Source: an uncultured Draconibacterium sp. (GTDB lineage Bacteria > Bacteroidota > Bacteroidia > Bacteroidales > Prolixibacteraceae). From it: DNA of 64,000 nt. The notes under the pieces were generated by a model, which saw nothing but the letters and a program-made list of their open reading frames with translations, searched no databases and had not been told where the DNA came from. The stretch is taken from contig NZ_OY781981.1 of assembly GCF_963677565.1 (NCBI RefSeq), positions 2,343,001 through 2,407,000 on the forward strand. Direction: 5' to 3'. A program made the position numbers and the translations under genes. This document shows, piece after piece, positions 42,297 through 50,288 of this stretch (position 1 is the first letter of the stretch; each line of letters begins with the position of its first letter).

Positions 42297-44453
42297 CTAT
42301 TCTTCTTCCTGCTCGGCTTCGTAAGCTTTCAGCAGTTCGTCCTGTACATCGGCAGGCACTTTTTCGTATCCGTCGAAACCCATGCTAAATACACCTCTAC
42401 CACCGGTTATCGAACTCAGCGAAGTGGTGTATTTGTACATTTCTTTCTGTGGTACTTTGGCAGTAATCTTTTCCAGTCCTTTTTCCGAGCCCATACCCAT
42501 AATCATGGCGCGGCGTCCCTGCAGGTCACTCATGGCATCACCCATGCGGTCAGAAGGTACCCAAACATCCAGATCAAAGATTGGCTCAAGAATTTTAGCT
42601 CCGGCATTTTTAAAGGCCATGCTAAAGGCATTACGTCCGGCAAGTTTAAACGAAATTTCGTTCGAGTCAACCGGGTGCATTTTTCCGTCGTATACATAAA
42701 CAATAATATCGCGGGCATACGAACCGGTAAGCGGGCCTTCTTCCATTTTTTCCATAATCCCTTTCAGGATAGCCGGCATAAAACGTGCGTCAATCGATCC
42801 ACCAACAATACAGTTGCAGAAAATTAATTTTCCACCCCAGGCCAGTTTGTGTTCTTCAACGTTACGCACCGATAGTTTCTGCTCTTTATCGCCAAATTTG
42901 AACATAGTTTTTGGTTCTGCTCCTTCTTCGTATGGCTCAATAATCATATGCACCTCGCCAAACTGACCCGAGCCACCCGATTGTTTTTTGTGGCGGTAAT
43001 CGGCTTGTGCCGGTTTGGTAATTGTTTCGCGGTACGGAATTTTAGGCTTCTGGTATTCCACTTCAATTTTGTGAACATTGTCGAAATACCACTTCAGAAT
43101 ATTCAGGTGATATTCGCCTTGTCCGTGAATCAACAATTGTTTTAACTCGCGCGAGTATTCAACAACATAAGTTGGGTCTTCGTATTTAATTTTGCTCAAT
43201 ACTTCACCTACTTTTTCGTCGTCAGAATCTGCTATTGCTTTTACTGCAACGGTATGGCGCGGAGTTGGGAACACAATAGGAGCAAACACGGTTCCGGCTT
43301 CTTTAACCGAAAGTGTTTGGTTGTATTTTGTTTCTTTCAATTTAACGGTACAGCCCAGGTCGCCTGCATGCAATTCGTCTACTTTTTCGCGGCTTTTTCC
43401 ATCCGGAACAAATACTTGCGACAAACGTTCTTTATTTCCCGATTTTGAGTTGATAAGGTCAAGACCTTCTTTTACAACTCCCGACATTACTTTAAAATAA
43501 GTGATCTCGCCAACGTGTGGCTCAACGGCAGTTTTAAAAACAAAAAGGCTTGTTGGTTGAGCGGCATCCATTGTTACTTCTTTTCCCGAAACAATTTTTG
43601 CCATTTTCTTTTCGCTTGGTGCCGGTGCAATGTTGGTAATAAACTCAAGCAATCGGCCAATACCAACACTTTTTTTGGCACCTGTACAAAATACGGGGTA
43701 TAAAGTACGGTCTAACATACCCAGCTTTATTCCCTTGCGCATTTCGTCTTCGGTAAGCGTGCCTTTATCGAAGTAAAGTTCCATTAGGGCTTCTTCGTTC
43801 TCTGCAGCTTTTTCTACCAGCTCGTTGTGCAGTTCTTCTGCTTTTTCCATTTCTGACTCAGGAATGTCAGAAATTTCAGGTTTTCCACTGTCATCTTTAA
43901 ATGTGTACATTTTCATTTTTAACACATCGATGATAGTCGAAAAGTTTGTACCTGCATCAACCGGGTACTGAATGATAGTGGCTTTGCTGCCAAATGTATT
44001 TTTGCACTGGTCTAATGTGCTGTCGAAATTTGAATTTTCGTGGTCAAGCTGGTTGAAAACCAAAATAAGAGGTGTCTCGGCTTTGTCGGCATGACGGGCT
44101 GCAGCTTCGGTTCCGGCTTCAATACCGTTTGATGCATTGATTACCAGCAAGCCAAGCGCTGTAACACTTAACGACGAAACAACACCACCACAAAGGTCGT
44201 CCATCCCGGGGGTGTCCATTATATTTATTTTCTTTCCGTTGTATTCGGTGTGCATCAGGGTTGAAAAAACAGAATTGCCGTAATCCTGTTCAATTGGGTT
44301 GTAGTCTGATACAGTATTTTTTGCACCAACATCTCCTTTACGTTTTATAACTCCACCCTCGAACAGCATAGCTTCTGCAAGGGTGGTTTTCCCACTGCCG
44401 GCATTACCAACTAGAGCAATGTTCCGAACTTCATCGGTTTTATAAACTTTCAT
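42297..44453 (-). CDS. Elongation factor G-like GTPase (EF-G paralogue)
   Basis: The 718-residue translation-factor GTPase has the EF-G domain order. The G domain shows G1 GNAGSGKTT at 16-24, G3 DTPGMDD and G4 NQLD. Domain II, domain III, domain IV (GGSIDARFMPAILKG) and domain V (GRRAMIMGMGSEKG) follow. The usual EF-G G4 motif NKxD is NQLD here, as I recall for the second, divergent EF-G family of Bacteroidota. The gene stands alone, without the str operon (rpsL, rpsG, tuf). A specialised role (ribosome recycling or stress) is an inference. It has its own promoter and terminator. Confidence 0.92.
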   Translation of the reverse strand: MKVYKTDEVRNIALVGNAGSGKTTLAEAMLFEGGVIKRKGDVGAKNTVSDYNPIEQDYGNSVFSTLMHTEYNGKKINIMDTPGMDDLCGGVVSSLSVTALGLLVINASNGIEAGTEAAARHADKAETPLILVFNQLDHENSNFDSTLDQCKNTFGSKATIIQYPVDAGTNFSTIIDVLKMKMYTFKDDSGKPEISDIPESEMEKAEELHNELVEKAAENEEALMELYFDKGTLTEDEMRKGIKLGMLDRTLYPVFCTGAKKSVGIGRLLEFITNIAPAPSEKKMAKIVSGKEVTMDAAQPTSLFVFKTAVEPHVGEITYFKVMSGVVKEGLDLINSKSGNKERLSQVFVPDGKSREKVDELHAGDLGCTVKLKETKYNQTLSVKEAGTVFAPIVFPTPRHTVAVKAIADSDDEKVGEVLSKIKYEDPTYVVEYSRELKQLLIHGQGEYHLNILKWYFDNVHKIEVEYQKPKIPYRETITKPAQADYRHKKQSGGSGQFGEVHMIIEPYEEGAEPKTMFKFGDKEQKLSVRNVEEHKLAWGGKLIFCNCIVGGSIDARFMPAILKGIMEKMEEGPLTGSYARDIIVYVYDGKMHPVDSNEISFKLAGRNAFSMAFKNAGAKILEPIFDLDVWVPSDRMGDAMSDLQGRRAMIMGMGSEKGLEKITAKVPQKEMYKYTTSLSSITGGRGVFSMGFDGYEKVPADVQDELLKAYEAEQEEE

Positions 44454-44515
44454 ATTATATAAGTTTTATTGATTTGTTTATACTCGTTTTCTTCATCATT
44501 TTGAAGCGAGGTCAT

Positions 44516-44546
44516 CAAAAATAGTAATAATTTATTAACAATCAAG
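44516..44546 (-). promoter_or_regulatory. Promoter of the EF-G paralogue (CTTG-N19-TATTTTTG)
   Basis: On the minus strand CTTG (44543-44546) is followed after 19 bases by TATTTTTG (44516-44523), a textbook Bacteroidota promoter. The leader is about 55 bases. Confidence 0.7.
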
Positions 44547-44809
44547 AGGTAGAAATCAGGTGGAAAAAATATATTATCTGCGCCTTGTTTGGTAGTGGTG
44601 TTAATGTGCATCAATACAGCTTTTTAAGCATGTTTGTTAATAATTGTTATTGTCTGAAATCATTATAAATAAGGGGATGTGGCGAATCATCAGAATAGCA
44701 TAACAATTATATCAATTAAAAAACATATGTCCTGTTTTGGGCGCGTTCAGCGGCTTTTATGTTTGTTAATTAATTTAGAATAAATAAAAATAATTTATTA
44801 GAATTCTTT

Positions 44810-44836
44810 TTTGTCTGAAATTTTCCTTTACATTTG
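44810..44836 (+). promoter_or_regulatory. Promoter of the sulfite-reduction operon (TTTG-N15-TACATTTG)
   Basis: TTTG at 44810-44813 and TACATTTG at 44829-44836 lie 15 bases apart. Transcription would start near 44843, about 33 bases before the leader ATG. Confidence 0.6.
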
Positions 44837-44841
44837 CGGTG

Positions 44842-44857
44842 TGTGACAAAAGTCACG
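44842..44857. promoter_or_regulatory. Palindromic operator-like site at the transcription start
   Basis: TGTGAC-AAAA-GTCACG is symmetric at five of six base pairs and resembles the half-sites bound by Crp/Fnr-family proteins. It begins six bases after the -7 box and so overlaps the predicted start point, where a bound repressor would block transcription. It could also form an RNA hairpin at the 5' end of the leader. Confidence 0.5.
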
Positions 44858-44875
44858 CTTAAAGATTATAAAACA

Positions 44876-44965
44876 ATGGTGAAAAGTTTTTCTGAAATAA
44901 CAATGATGGATATGACATGTATGATGTGTATGTGTTGTGCTGATATTGTTGTGCAGAGGAACTGA
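44876..44965 (+). CDS. Met/Cys-rich leader peptide of the sulfite-reduction operon
   Basis: A 29-codon frame starts at ATG 44876 and stops at TGA 44963-44965. It encodes seven methionines (residues 1, 10, 11, 13, 16, 17 and 19) and four cysteines (15, 18, 20 and 21), so codons 10-21 are nine Met/Cys codons out of twelve. There is no signal peptide or domain. It lies between a promoter and an intrinsic terminator, upstream of genes that make sulfide, the precursor of Cys and Met. This is the layout of a ribosome-stalling attenuation peptide. I know of no described Bacteroidota family with this sequence. Confidence 0.8.
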   Translation: MVKSFSEITMMDMTCMMCMCCADIVVQRN

Positions 44966-45030
44966 CCATGGATTGAAAATATAACTCGATTTGAAAGGCT
45001 CTTCTGTATTTGCAGAAGAGCTTTTTTTTT
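44952..45030 (+). promoter_or_regulatory. Transcription attenuator: antiterminator and terminator arms
   Basis: The terminator is GCTCTTCTG (44998-45006) paired with CAGAAGAGC (45013-45021), flanked by AAA and followed by T residues from 45022 to 45030. The alternative helix pairs TGCAGAGGA (44952-44960) with TCTTCTGTA (45000-45008), nine pairs with two G-U wobbles, and destroys the terminator's left arm. TGCAGAGGA lies in the last codons of the leader frame, just downstream of the Met/Cys block. A ribosome stalled on Met/Cys codons leaves it free, and one reaching the stop codon covers it. Confidence 0.75.
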
Positions 45031-45077
45031 GAGAATGATTCGGGTAGGATTTAATGATTTTAAACTGGTTGAGGTTT

Positions 45078-45329
45078 ATGGCAAGAGATATAGGAAATAC
45101 AGTTGAGCGGAAACGAAGGAGTATTGTAAAAACGATTTCGTGGCGTACCATCGGCACCATCGATACAATTCTTATTTCGTGGTTGGTGGTGGGCGACATA
45201 AATTTTGCGGTAACCATTGGCGGCGTTGAGCTATTTACAAAAATGGCTTTGTACTTTTTTCACGAGCGTGCCTGGAACAAAATCAGCTTCGGAAGGGTTA
45301 AACATACACCAATTGAATACGAAATTTAA
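45078..45329 (+). CDS. DUF2061 membrane protein
   Basis: The 83-residue protein starts at ATG 45078 (MARDIGNTVERKRRSIVKT). An ATG at 45054 in frame would add eight residues and lies close to the terminator. The DUF2061 signature SWRTIGTIDTILISWLVVG and the block ELFTKMALYFFHERAWNKI are complete, with two hydrophobic helices. DUF2061 proteins often accompany sulfate-assimilation genes in Bacteroidota; a transport or anchoring role for sulfite or sulfate metabolism is inferred. It is the first gene after the attenuator and ends five bases before the next start. Confidence 0.88.
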   Translation: MARDIGNTVERKRRSIVKTISWRTIGTIDTILISWLVVGDINFAVTIGGVELFTKMALYFFHERAWNKISFGRVKHTPIEYEI

Positions 45330-45334
45330 ACAGC

Positions 45335-45787
45335 ATGGCAAACCAAAATTTTTTACCGATTGCAATTGATATTGCCAACCAGAAAATACTGATTGTTGGA
45401 GGCGGGCAAAGTGCTTACAGCAAACTAAAGATTTTGCAGCGACACAATGCCGAGGTTGAAATACTGGCTATTGATGTATGTGATGAAATAAAAAACAGCG
45501 GCGTGAAATACACGGAAGCACCGTATAACAAAAAATATTTAAAAGACTATTTAATGCTTTATTCCTGCTCGAACAACGAAGAGCTGGACAGGCAGATAGA
45601 AAAAGACTGCCGCGAAGAAAAGGTATTAGTTAATATTCATGATAAACCATCTCGCTGTCAGTTTGTTTCTCCTGCTATCTACCGGCATGGAAATATTTCG
45701 GTGGCGGTGAGCTCGAATGGCGAGAACGTTTATGAATCGATAAGAATAAGAAATTTAATAAAAGATAAGTTGCAACTTGAAGATTGA
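45335..45787 (+). CDS. Precorrin-2 dehydrogenase / sirohydrochlorin ferrochelatase (CysG N-terminal type)
   Basis: The 150-residue protein matches the N-terminal half of CysG/Met8: an NAD-binding Rossmann start (FLPIAIDIANQKILIVGGG, at 6-24) and the dimer/active-site block NIHDKPSRCQFVSPAIYRHG, followed by ISVAVSSNG. It oxidises precorrin-2 to sirohydrochlorin and inserts iron, giving siroheme for CysI. It is shorter than the usual 200 residues, lacking most of the C-terminal helical part, which is common in this phylum as far as I recall. The uroporphyrinogen methyltransferase is encoded separately (50289), not fused as in E. coli CysG. Confidence 0.9.
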   Translation: MANQNFLPIAIDIANQKILIVGGGQSAYSKLKILQRHNAEVEILAIDVCDEIKNSGVKYTEAPYNKKYLKDYLMLYSCSNNEELDRQIEKDCREEKVLVNIHDKPSRCQFVSPAIYRHGNISVAVSSNGENVYESIRIRNLIKDKLQLED

Positions 45788-45828
45788 GTTGGGTGATTTC
45801 AATTCAGTCTCGTAATTAAAAATCAAAA

Positions 45829-47655
45829 ATGAGTTTAAAAACAAATCCATTAAATGATGCACAGTTAAGTGCTTTAAGCCAGTTGGTTGAAGGCTTGAAT
45901 AAAGAGCAGACTGTATGGTTAAATGGTTATTTTGAAGGGCGATTGGCAGCCCTCGGAGGAGTTGAAGTTCCAGCTGTTACAGGAACAACTGTTAGCACCG
46001 CAGCAGCAGCAGCTCCGTCGCCGCAAAGTTCGATTAAGCTTACCATTTTGTATGGTACCGAAACCGGACATTCGCAGGGACTGGCCGAAAAATTGGGCGA
46101 GAAGGCTTCGTTTAAAGGAATTGATGCCCGGGTTTTGAGTTTGTACGATTACAATTACAAAAAGCTGAACGAGGAAGACAATGTGGCGATAATTGTTAGT
46201 ACACATGGTGAGGGCGATCCGCCTGATATGGCCGAAGATTTTTACAAATACGTAACCGGGCCGCGTGCTCCTCAACTTAATGGCGTAAACTATTCGGTGC
46301 TGGCCTTGGGCGATAAAACCTACAAGCATTTTTGTAAAACCGGCGAAGAAATTGATGTGGCCTTAAAAAGCTGCGGTGCTTACCGTGTTACGCCGGCCGT
46401 AAAATGCGATGTGGATTACGAACAACCTTCGGAAACATGGATGAACCTCTTTTTGCTGAACCTCTCACCGGCTGAAACTCCGGAACCTGTGGTTATAAAT
46501 GCGCCAACAGCACCCGTATCATCTTCAGCAGGAGGTTTTGGAGAGGAATTCTCAAAATCAAATCCGTACATGGCCACCGTGCTCGAGAAAGTTAGGATTA
46601 CCGGAGACGATTCGGATAAGGAAGTGTATCATGTTGAACTTTCGCTCGAAGGATCGGGGCTGGAGTATGAACCGGGCGATTCGCTGGGGATTTTTACCAA
46701 AAACCCGGAAGCTCTGGTAGATGATATTTTAGCTTTTACAGGATTCGATGCGGAGCAGAAAGTTGATGTTGGTGAAGAAGAGATGAGCATAAAAGAGGCT
46801 TTGTCGCACCATCTTGAAATTACAATGCTGACTTTCGATCTGCTGAAAAAATACCAGGAGAAAACAAAGAATGCCGAACTCGCAAAACTACTTGCCGACG
46901 ATGAGGCGCTCGACGAATATTTGTATGGTCACGATGTGCTCGATTTATTGGAAGACTTTCCTTACGATTGGAACGCTCACAAATTAGTAGAAGTTTTACG
47001 CCCGATTCCGCCACGTTTGTATTCCATTTCATCAAGCATGGAAAGTGTGGGTGAAGAAGTTCATGTAACTGTTTCTGTTGTTCGTTACGAGCGTAAAAAC
47101 CGCAAACGCAACGGCGCATGTTCGTCGCACCTGGCCGACAGCATTGAGATTGATGAGCAGATTCCGGTTTATATCGACAAAAATCCGTCGTTTAAATTAC
47201 CGGCCAACGGTTCAAAAATTATCATGGTTGGTGCCGGAACAGGTGTAGCTCCATATCGTGCATTTATGCAGCATCGCGAAAGTTTAGGCATTAAAGGCGA
47301 GTCGTGGTTGTTTTTTGGCGACCGTCGTTTCAACTCCGATTTCTTGTACCAAACCGAGTGGCAAAAGCTGGTAAAGAACGAAATACTAACCAAGATAGAT
47401 GTAGCTTTTAGTCGCGACCAGGAAGAAAAGGTTTATGTGCAGCATAAGCTGAAAGAGCAGCAAAAAGAGGTGTTCGACTGGTTGGAGAACGGTGCCCACT
47501 TTTATTTGTGTGGCGATATGAAATATATGGCAAAAGATGTAAACAAGGCTTTGCTTGATATCATTCAGACTCAGGGTGGTGTTAGCGAGGAACAAGCCGA
47601 AAAATATGTGAAAAACTTGAAACGTGAGAAGCGTTTCCAAACCGATGTATATTAA
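45829..47655 (+). CDS. cysJ: Sulfite reductase flavoprotein (alpha) component
   Basis: CysJ passes electrons from NADPH through FAD and FMN to CysI. The 608-residue protein has a variable N-terminal stretch (1-60), a flavodoxin FMN domain (about 65-205; LYGTETGHSQGLAEKLG, STHGEGDPPDMAEDF), a connecting domain, the FAD domain (PRLYSISSSMESVG, GACSSHLAD) and the NADPH domain (MVGAGTGVAPYRAFMQHR, LFFGDR, YLCGDMKYMAKDV, ending with the stacking residue region DVY). Spacing to cysI is 65 bases and includes a hairpin. The architecture is that of NADPH:hemoprotein reductases; its place beside cysI identifies it as CysJ. Confidence 0.96.
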   Translation: MSLKTNPLNDAQLSALSQLVEGLNKEQTVWLNGYFEGRLAALGGVEVPAVTGTTVSTAAAAAPSPQSSIKLTILYGTETGHSQGLAEKLGEKASFKGIDARVLSLYDYNYKKLNEEDNVAIIVSTHGEGDPPDMAEDFYKYVTGPRAPQLNGVNYSVLALGDKTYKHFCKTGEEIDVALKSCGAYRVTPAVKCDVDYEQPSETWMNLFLLNLSPAETPEPVVINAPTAPVSSSAGGFGEEFSKSNPYMATVLEKVRITGDDSDKEVYHVELSLEGSGLEYEPGDSLGIFTKNPEALVDDILAFTGFDAEQKVDVGEEEMSIKEALSHHLEITMLTFDLLKKYQEKTKNAELAKLLADDEALDEYLYGHDVLDLLEDFPYDWNAHKLVEVLRPIPPRLYSISSSMESVGEEVHVTVSVVRYERKNRKRNGACSSHLADSIEIDEQIPVYIDKNPSFKLPANGSKIIMVGAGTGVAPYRAFMQHRESLGIKGESWLFFGDRRFNSDFLYQTEWQKLVKNEILTKIDVAFSRDQEEKVYVQHKLKEQQKEVFDWLENGAHFYLCGDMKYMAKDVNKALLDIIQTQGGVSEEQAEKYVKNLKREKRFQTDVY

Positions 47656-47664
47656 ATAGAAAGT

Positions 47665-47700
47665 GGGAGCGACTACCACTACCTTCATGTGGTCGCTCCT
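47665..47700 (+). other. Hairpin between cysJ and cysI
   Basis: GGAGCGAC at 47666-47673 pairs with GTCGCTCC at 47692-47699, with an extra G-T at the base and a partial inner stem. No T-tract follows. Intergenic hairpins of this kind can protect mRNA ends or adjust relative expression of a flavoprotein and its hemoprotein partner. Confidence 0.55.
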
Positions 47701-47720
47701 GAAACTATAACCCAAAAATT

Positions 47721-49421
47721 ATGAGTGAAAGTATTAACTGGCTTGAGCTTTCAGAAGTTGAAAGGCTCAAGTACGATAGTAATTACCTACGCGGAACTTT
47801 GCCCGAAAGTCTGGCCGACCCGATTACGGGAGCTATTTCAAAAGGTGACACCCAAATTTCAAAGTTCCATGGCATTTATCAGCAGTGGGATCGCGATGTT
47901 GATAAAGAACGCAAAAGACAAAAACTTGAACCTGCCTTTTCATTTCTGATACGGCTTCGCATGCCCGGCGGAAAATTTACACCGCAACAGTGGCTGGCGA
48001 TGGACGAACTGTCGGACAAATATGCCAACGGAACTTTAAAGTTAACTACCCGGCAAACGTTTCAATTGCACGGTGTGCTGAAAAGAAACCTGAAAGCCAC
48101 CATTAAAGAAATGAACGACAGCCTGATGGATACTATCGCTGCGTGTGGTGACGTAAACCGTAATGTAATGAGCCATGCCAATCCGGCGCAATCTCCGTTT
48201 CATGCCGAGGTCATTGAAACCGCAAAAAATATAAGCGAGCATCTTTTGCCAAAAACAAGTGCTTATCACGAAATCTGGCTGGATAAAAAACTGGTTGCCG
48301 ACAGTAAAGAGGAAGTGGAGCCGTTGTACGGAAATCGTTACCTGCCGCGTAAATTTAAAATTGGGATTGTAATTCCTCCGCATAACGATTGCGATGTTTT
48401 TTCGCAGGATCTGGGTTTTATTGCCATTATTGAAAACGAAAAAATTGTTGGCTACAATGTAGCTGTTGGCGGTGGCTTGGGAACTACTTTTGGCAAACCC
48501 GAAACCTACCCGAGAACCGGAACTGTGATTGGTTTTTGTACACCCGATCAGATTGTTGACGTGGCTGAAAGAGTAGTTGCGGTACAACGCGATAACGGCA
48601 ACCGAAAAGACAGGAAACAAGCCCGTTTGAAATATACCATCGACAGACTGGGCGTGGAGGAATTTGTGGCAGAACTGACCAAATATTTGGGTTATGAACT
48701 GGAGCCGGAACGCGCATACACTTTAGACCGAAACGGTGATGATTTTGGCTGGATAAAAGGCAGCGACAAAAAGTGGCACCTCACTTATTTTGTTGAAGGT
48801 GGCCGCGTGCTCGACCGGGGTGAATTCAAACTGAAAACGGCTCTTCGGGAAATTGCAAAAGTGATCGATGGTGACATTATTCTTACCGGAAATCAAAACC
48901 TGATTATTTCGGGAGTGAGCACCAAAGTGAAAACGCAGGTTGATGCATTGCTAAAAACTTACGGCGTTTCTCCTGAAGACATCTCGGGCTTGCGTAAGAA
49001 TTCGATTGCCTGTGTTGCTTTGCCGACTTGTCCGCTGGCTTTTGCTGAGGCCGAACGTTACCTGCCTGATCTAGTTTCAAAAATTGAAACGATTCTGAAT
49101 GAGCACGAGTTGGGCAAAGAAGAAATTGTAATCCGTATGACCGGCTGTCCAAATGGTTGCGGACGTCCGTACCTGGCCGAAATTGGCCTGATCGGGAAAT
49201 CGCCCGGCTACTACAACTTATACCTTGGTGGAAGTTTTAACGGATCGCGTTTGAACACGCTTTACAAACAAACCATCAACGAGGAAGAGATACTGAACGA
49301 GCTGCGTCCAATTATTGCTGATTTTGCAGCAAACCGTGAGGACGGCGAGCATTTTGGCAACTTTGTTATCCGCAAAAATTATGTGGAGGAGATAAAAGAG
49401 GGCCGGGATTTTAAACACTGA
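47721..49421 (+). CDS. cysI: Sulfite reductase hemoprotein (beta) component
   Basis: CysI reduces sulfite to sulfide with six electrons at a siroheme-[4Fe-4S] centre. The 566-residue protein has two ferredoxin-like nitrite/sulfite reductase repeats (RLRMPGGKFTPQQW, TTRQTFQLHGV, ACGDVNRNVM in the first half). The cluster ligands are Cys431, Cys437 (CVALPTC), Cys476 and Cys480 (CPNGC). It follows cysJ as usual. Assimilatory rather than dissimilatory type is indicated by the CysJ partner. Siroheme supply is encoded by flanking genes in the same operon. Confidence 0.97.
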   Translation: MSESINWLELSEVERLKYDSNYLRGTLPESLADPITGAISKGDTQISKFHGIYQQWDRDVDKERKRQKLEPAFSFLIRLRMPGGKFTPQQWLAMDELSDKYANGTLKLTTRQTFQLHGVLKRNLKATIKEMNDSLMDTIAACGDVNRNVMSHANPAQSPFHAEVIETAKNISEHLLPKTSAYHEIWLDKKLVADSKEEVEPLYGNRYLPRKFKIGIVIPPHNDCDVFSQDLGFIAIIENEKIVGYNVAVGGGLGTTFGKPETYPRTGTVIGFCTPDQIVDVAERVVAVQRDNGNRKDRKQARLKYTIDRLGVEEFVAELTKYLGYELEPERAYTLDRNGDDFGWIKGSDKKWHLTYFVEGGRVLDRGEFKLKTALREIAKVIDGDIILTGNQNLIISGVSTKVKTQVDALLKTYGVSPEDISGLRKNSIACVALPTCPLAFAEAERYLPDLVSKIETILNEHELGKEEIVIRMTGCPNGCGRPYLAEIGLIGKSPGYYNLYLGGSFNGSRLNTLYKQTINEEEILNELRPIIADFAANREDGEHFGNFVIRKNYVEEIKEGRDFKH

Positions 49422-49446
49422 TTTCAAAACTTAAATTCAAGAGAAC

Positions 49447-50286
49447 ATGAAAACAACAGTATCAATATTAGGTTGCGGATGGTTAGGAACAGCGTTAGGA
49501 AGATCTTTGCTCCGTAAAGGCTGGAAAGTTAAAGGCTCGGTGGCGTCAACGCAAAGTTACAACCGGCTCGAAGTAAGTGGAATTAGTGCATTTTATGTAA
49601 AAGCAAAAGCCCAGTCGCTTACCGTGGATTACAATAGTTTTTTTAATACCGATGTGCTGATCGTCTCCATTCCGCCAACACGGACGGATTGTGTGGAGGA
49701 TTCATATCCACAAAAGATTGAGCAGGTAATTGCCAAGGTGAAGGAGCAGAACATCAAAAAAGTGCTGTTTATTTCTTCAACTTCGGTTTACGAATCGAAG
49801 AACATAGAGGTAAAAGAAGGCGACGAAGGAACACCTGAAAAAGCAAGTGGCAGGGCTTTGCTGAAAGCAGAAAAACTGTTGTTGGAGAATCCTGCATTTC
49901 AAACAACGGTGATTCGTTTTGGCGGTTTAATCGGTTACGACCGCAATCCGGCACGTTTTGTACAGAACCGAAATGCGCCGGTTTTTGATGCTCCGGTAAA
50001 CCTGATCCATCGCGACGATTGCGTGAATATCATCACTAAAATTATTGAAAAGGATATTTGGGGCGAAACATTTAATGCATCAAGTCCGGAACATCCCGGA
50101 AGAAATGAGTTTTATGCAAAAGCTGCAAAGATCAGCGAATTGCCCGTTCCTGTTTTTTCAAAAGACAAAGGAGATTACAAGGTGATTAATAGCGACAAGC
50201 TCATTTGTGCTTTGGATTACAAATTTGCGTATCAAAGTCCGATGGATTATTTAAAAGAAGTGGAAGAGTGGGCCTACAGAATATAG
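49447..50286 (+). CDS. NAD(P)-dependent short-chain epimerase-like protein (YeeZ-like)
   Basis: The 279-residue protein is an extended short-chain dehydrogenase/epimerase fold. The nucleotide-binding motif GCGWLGTALGRSLL is at about 9-22, VSIPPTRTDCVEDSYP lies near 75, and LFISSTSVYESKN near 108-120 contains the catalytic Ser and Tyr. C-terminal substrate region includes INLIHRDDCV-like DDCVNII. Its reaction is unknown. It sits between cysI and cobA (25 bases after cysI, 2 bases before cobA) and so is part of the operon. A role in sulfur or siroheme metabolism is only suggested by position. Confidence 0.85.
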   Translation: MKTTVSILGCGWLGTALGRSLLRKGWKVKGSVASTQSYNRLEVSGISAFYVKAKAQSLTVDYNSFFNTDVLIVSIPPTRTDCVEDSYPQKIEQVIAKVKEQNIKKVLFISSTSVYESKNIEVKEGDEGTPEKASGRALLKAEKLLLENPAFQTTVIRFGGLIGYDRNPARFVQNRNAPVFDAPVNLIHRDDCVNIITKIIEKDIWGETFNASSPEHPGRNEFYAKAAKISELPVPVFSKDKGDYKVINSDKLICALDYKFAYQSPMDYLKEVEEWAYRI

Positions 50287-50288
50287 CG

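Noticed and set aside
42107..42388. 93-codon plus-strand frame running through the hairpin array into the EF-G gene
   Set aside because: It crosses repeats of period 41 and continues antisense over EF-G codons; no domain or start signal supports it.
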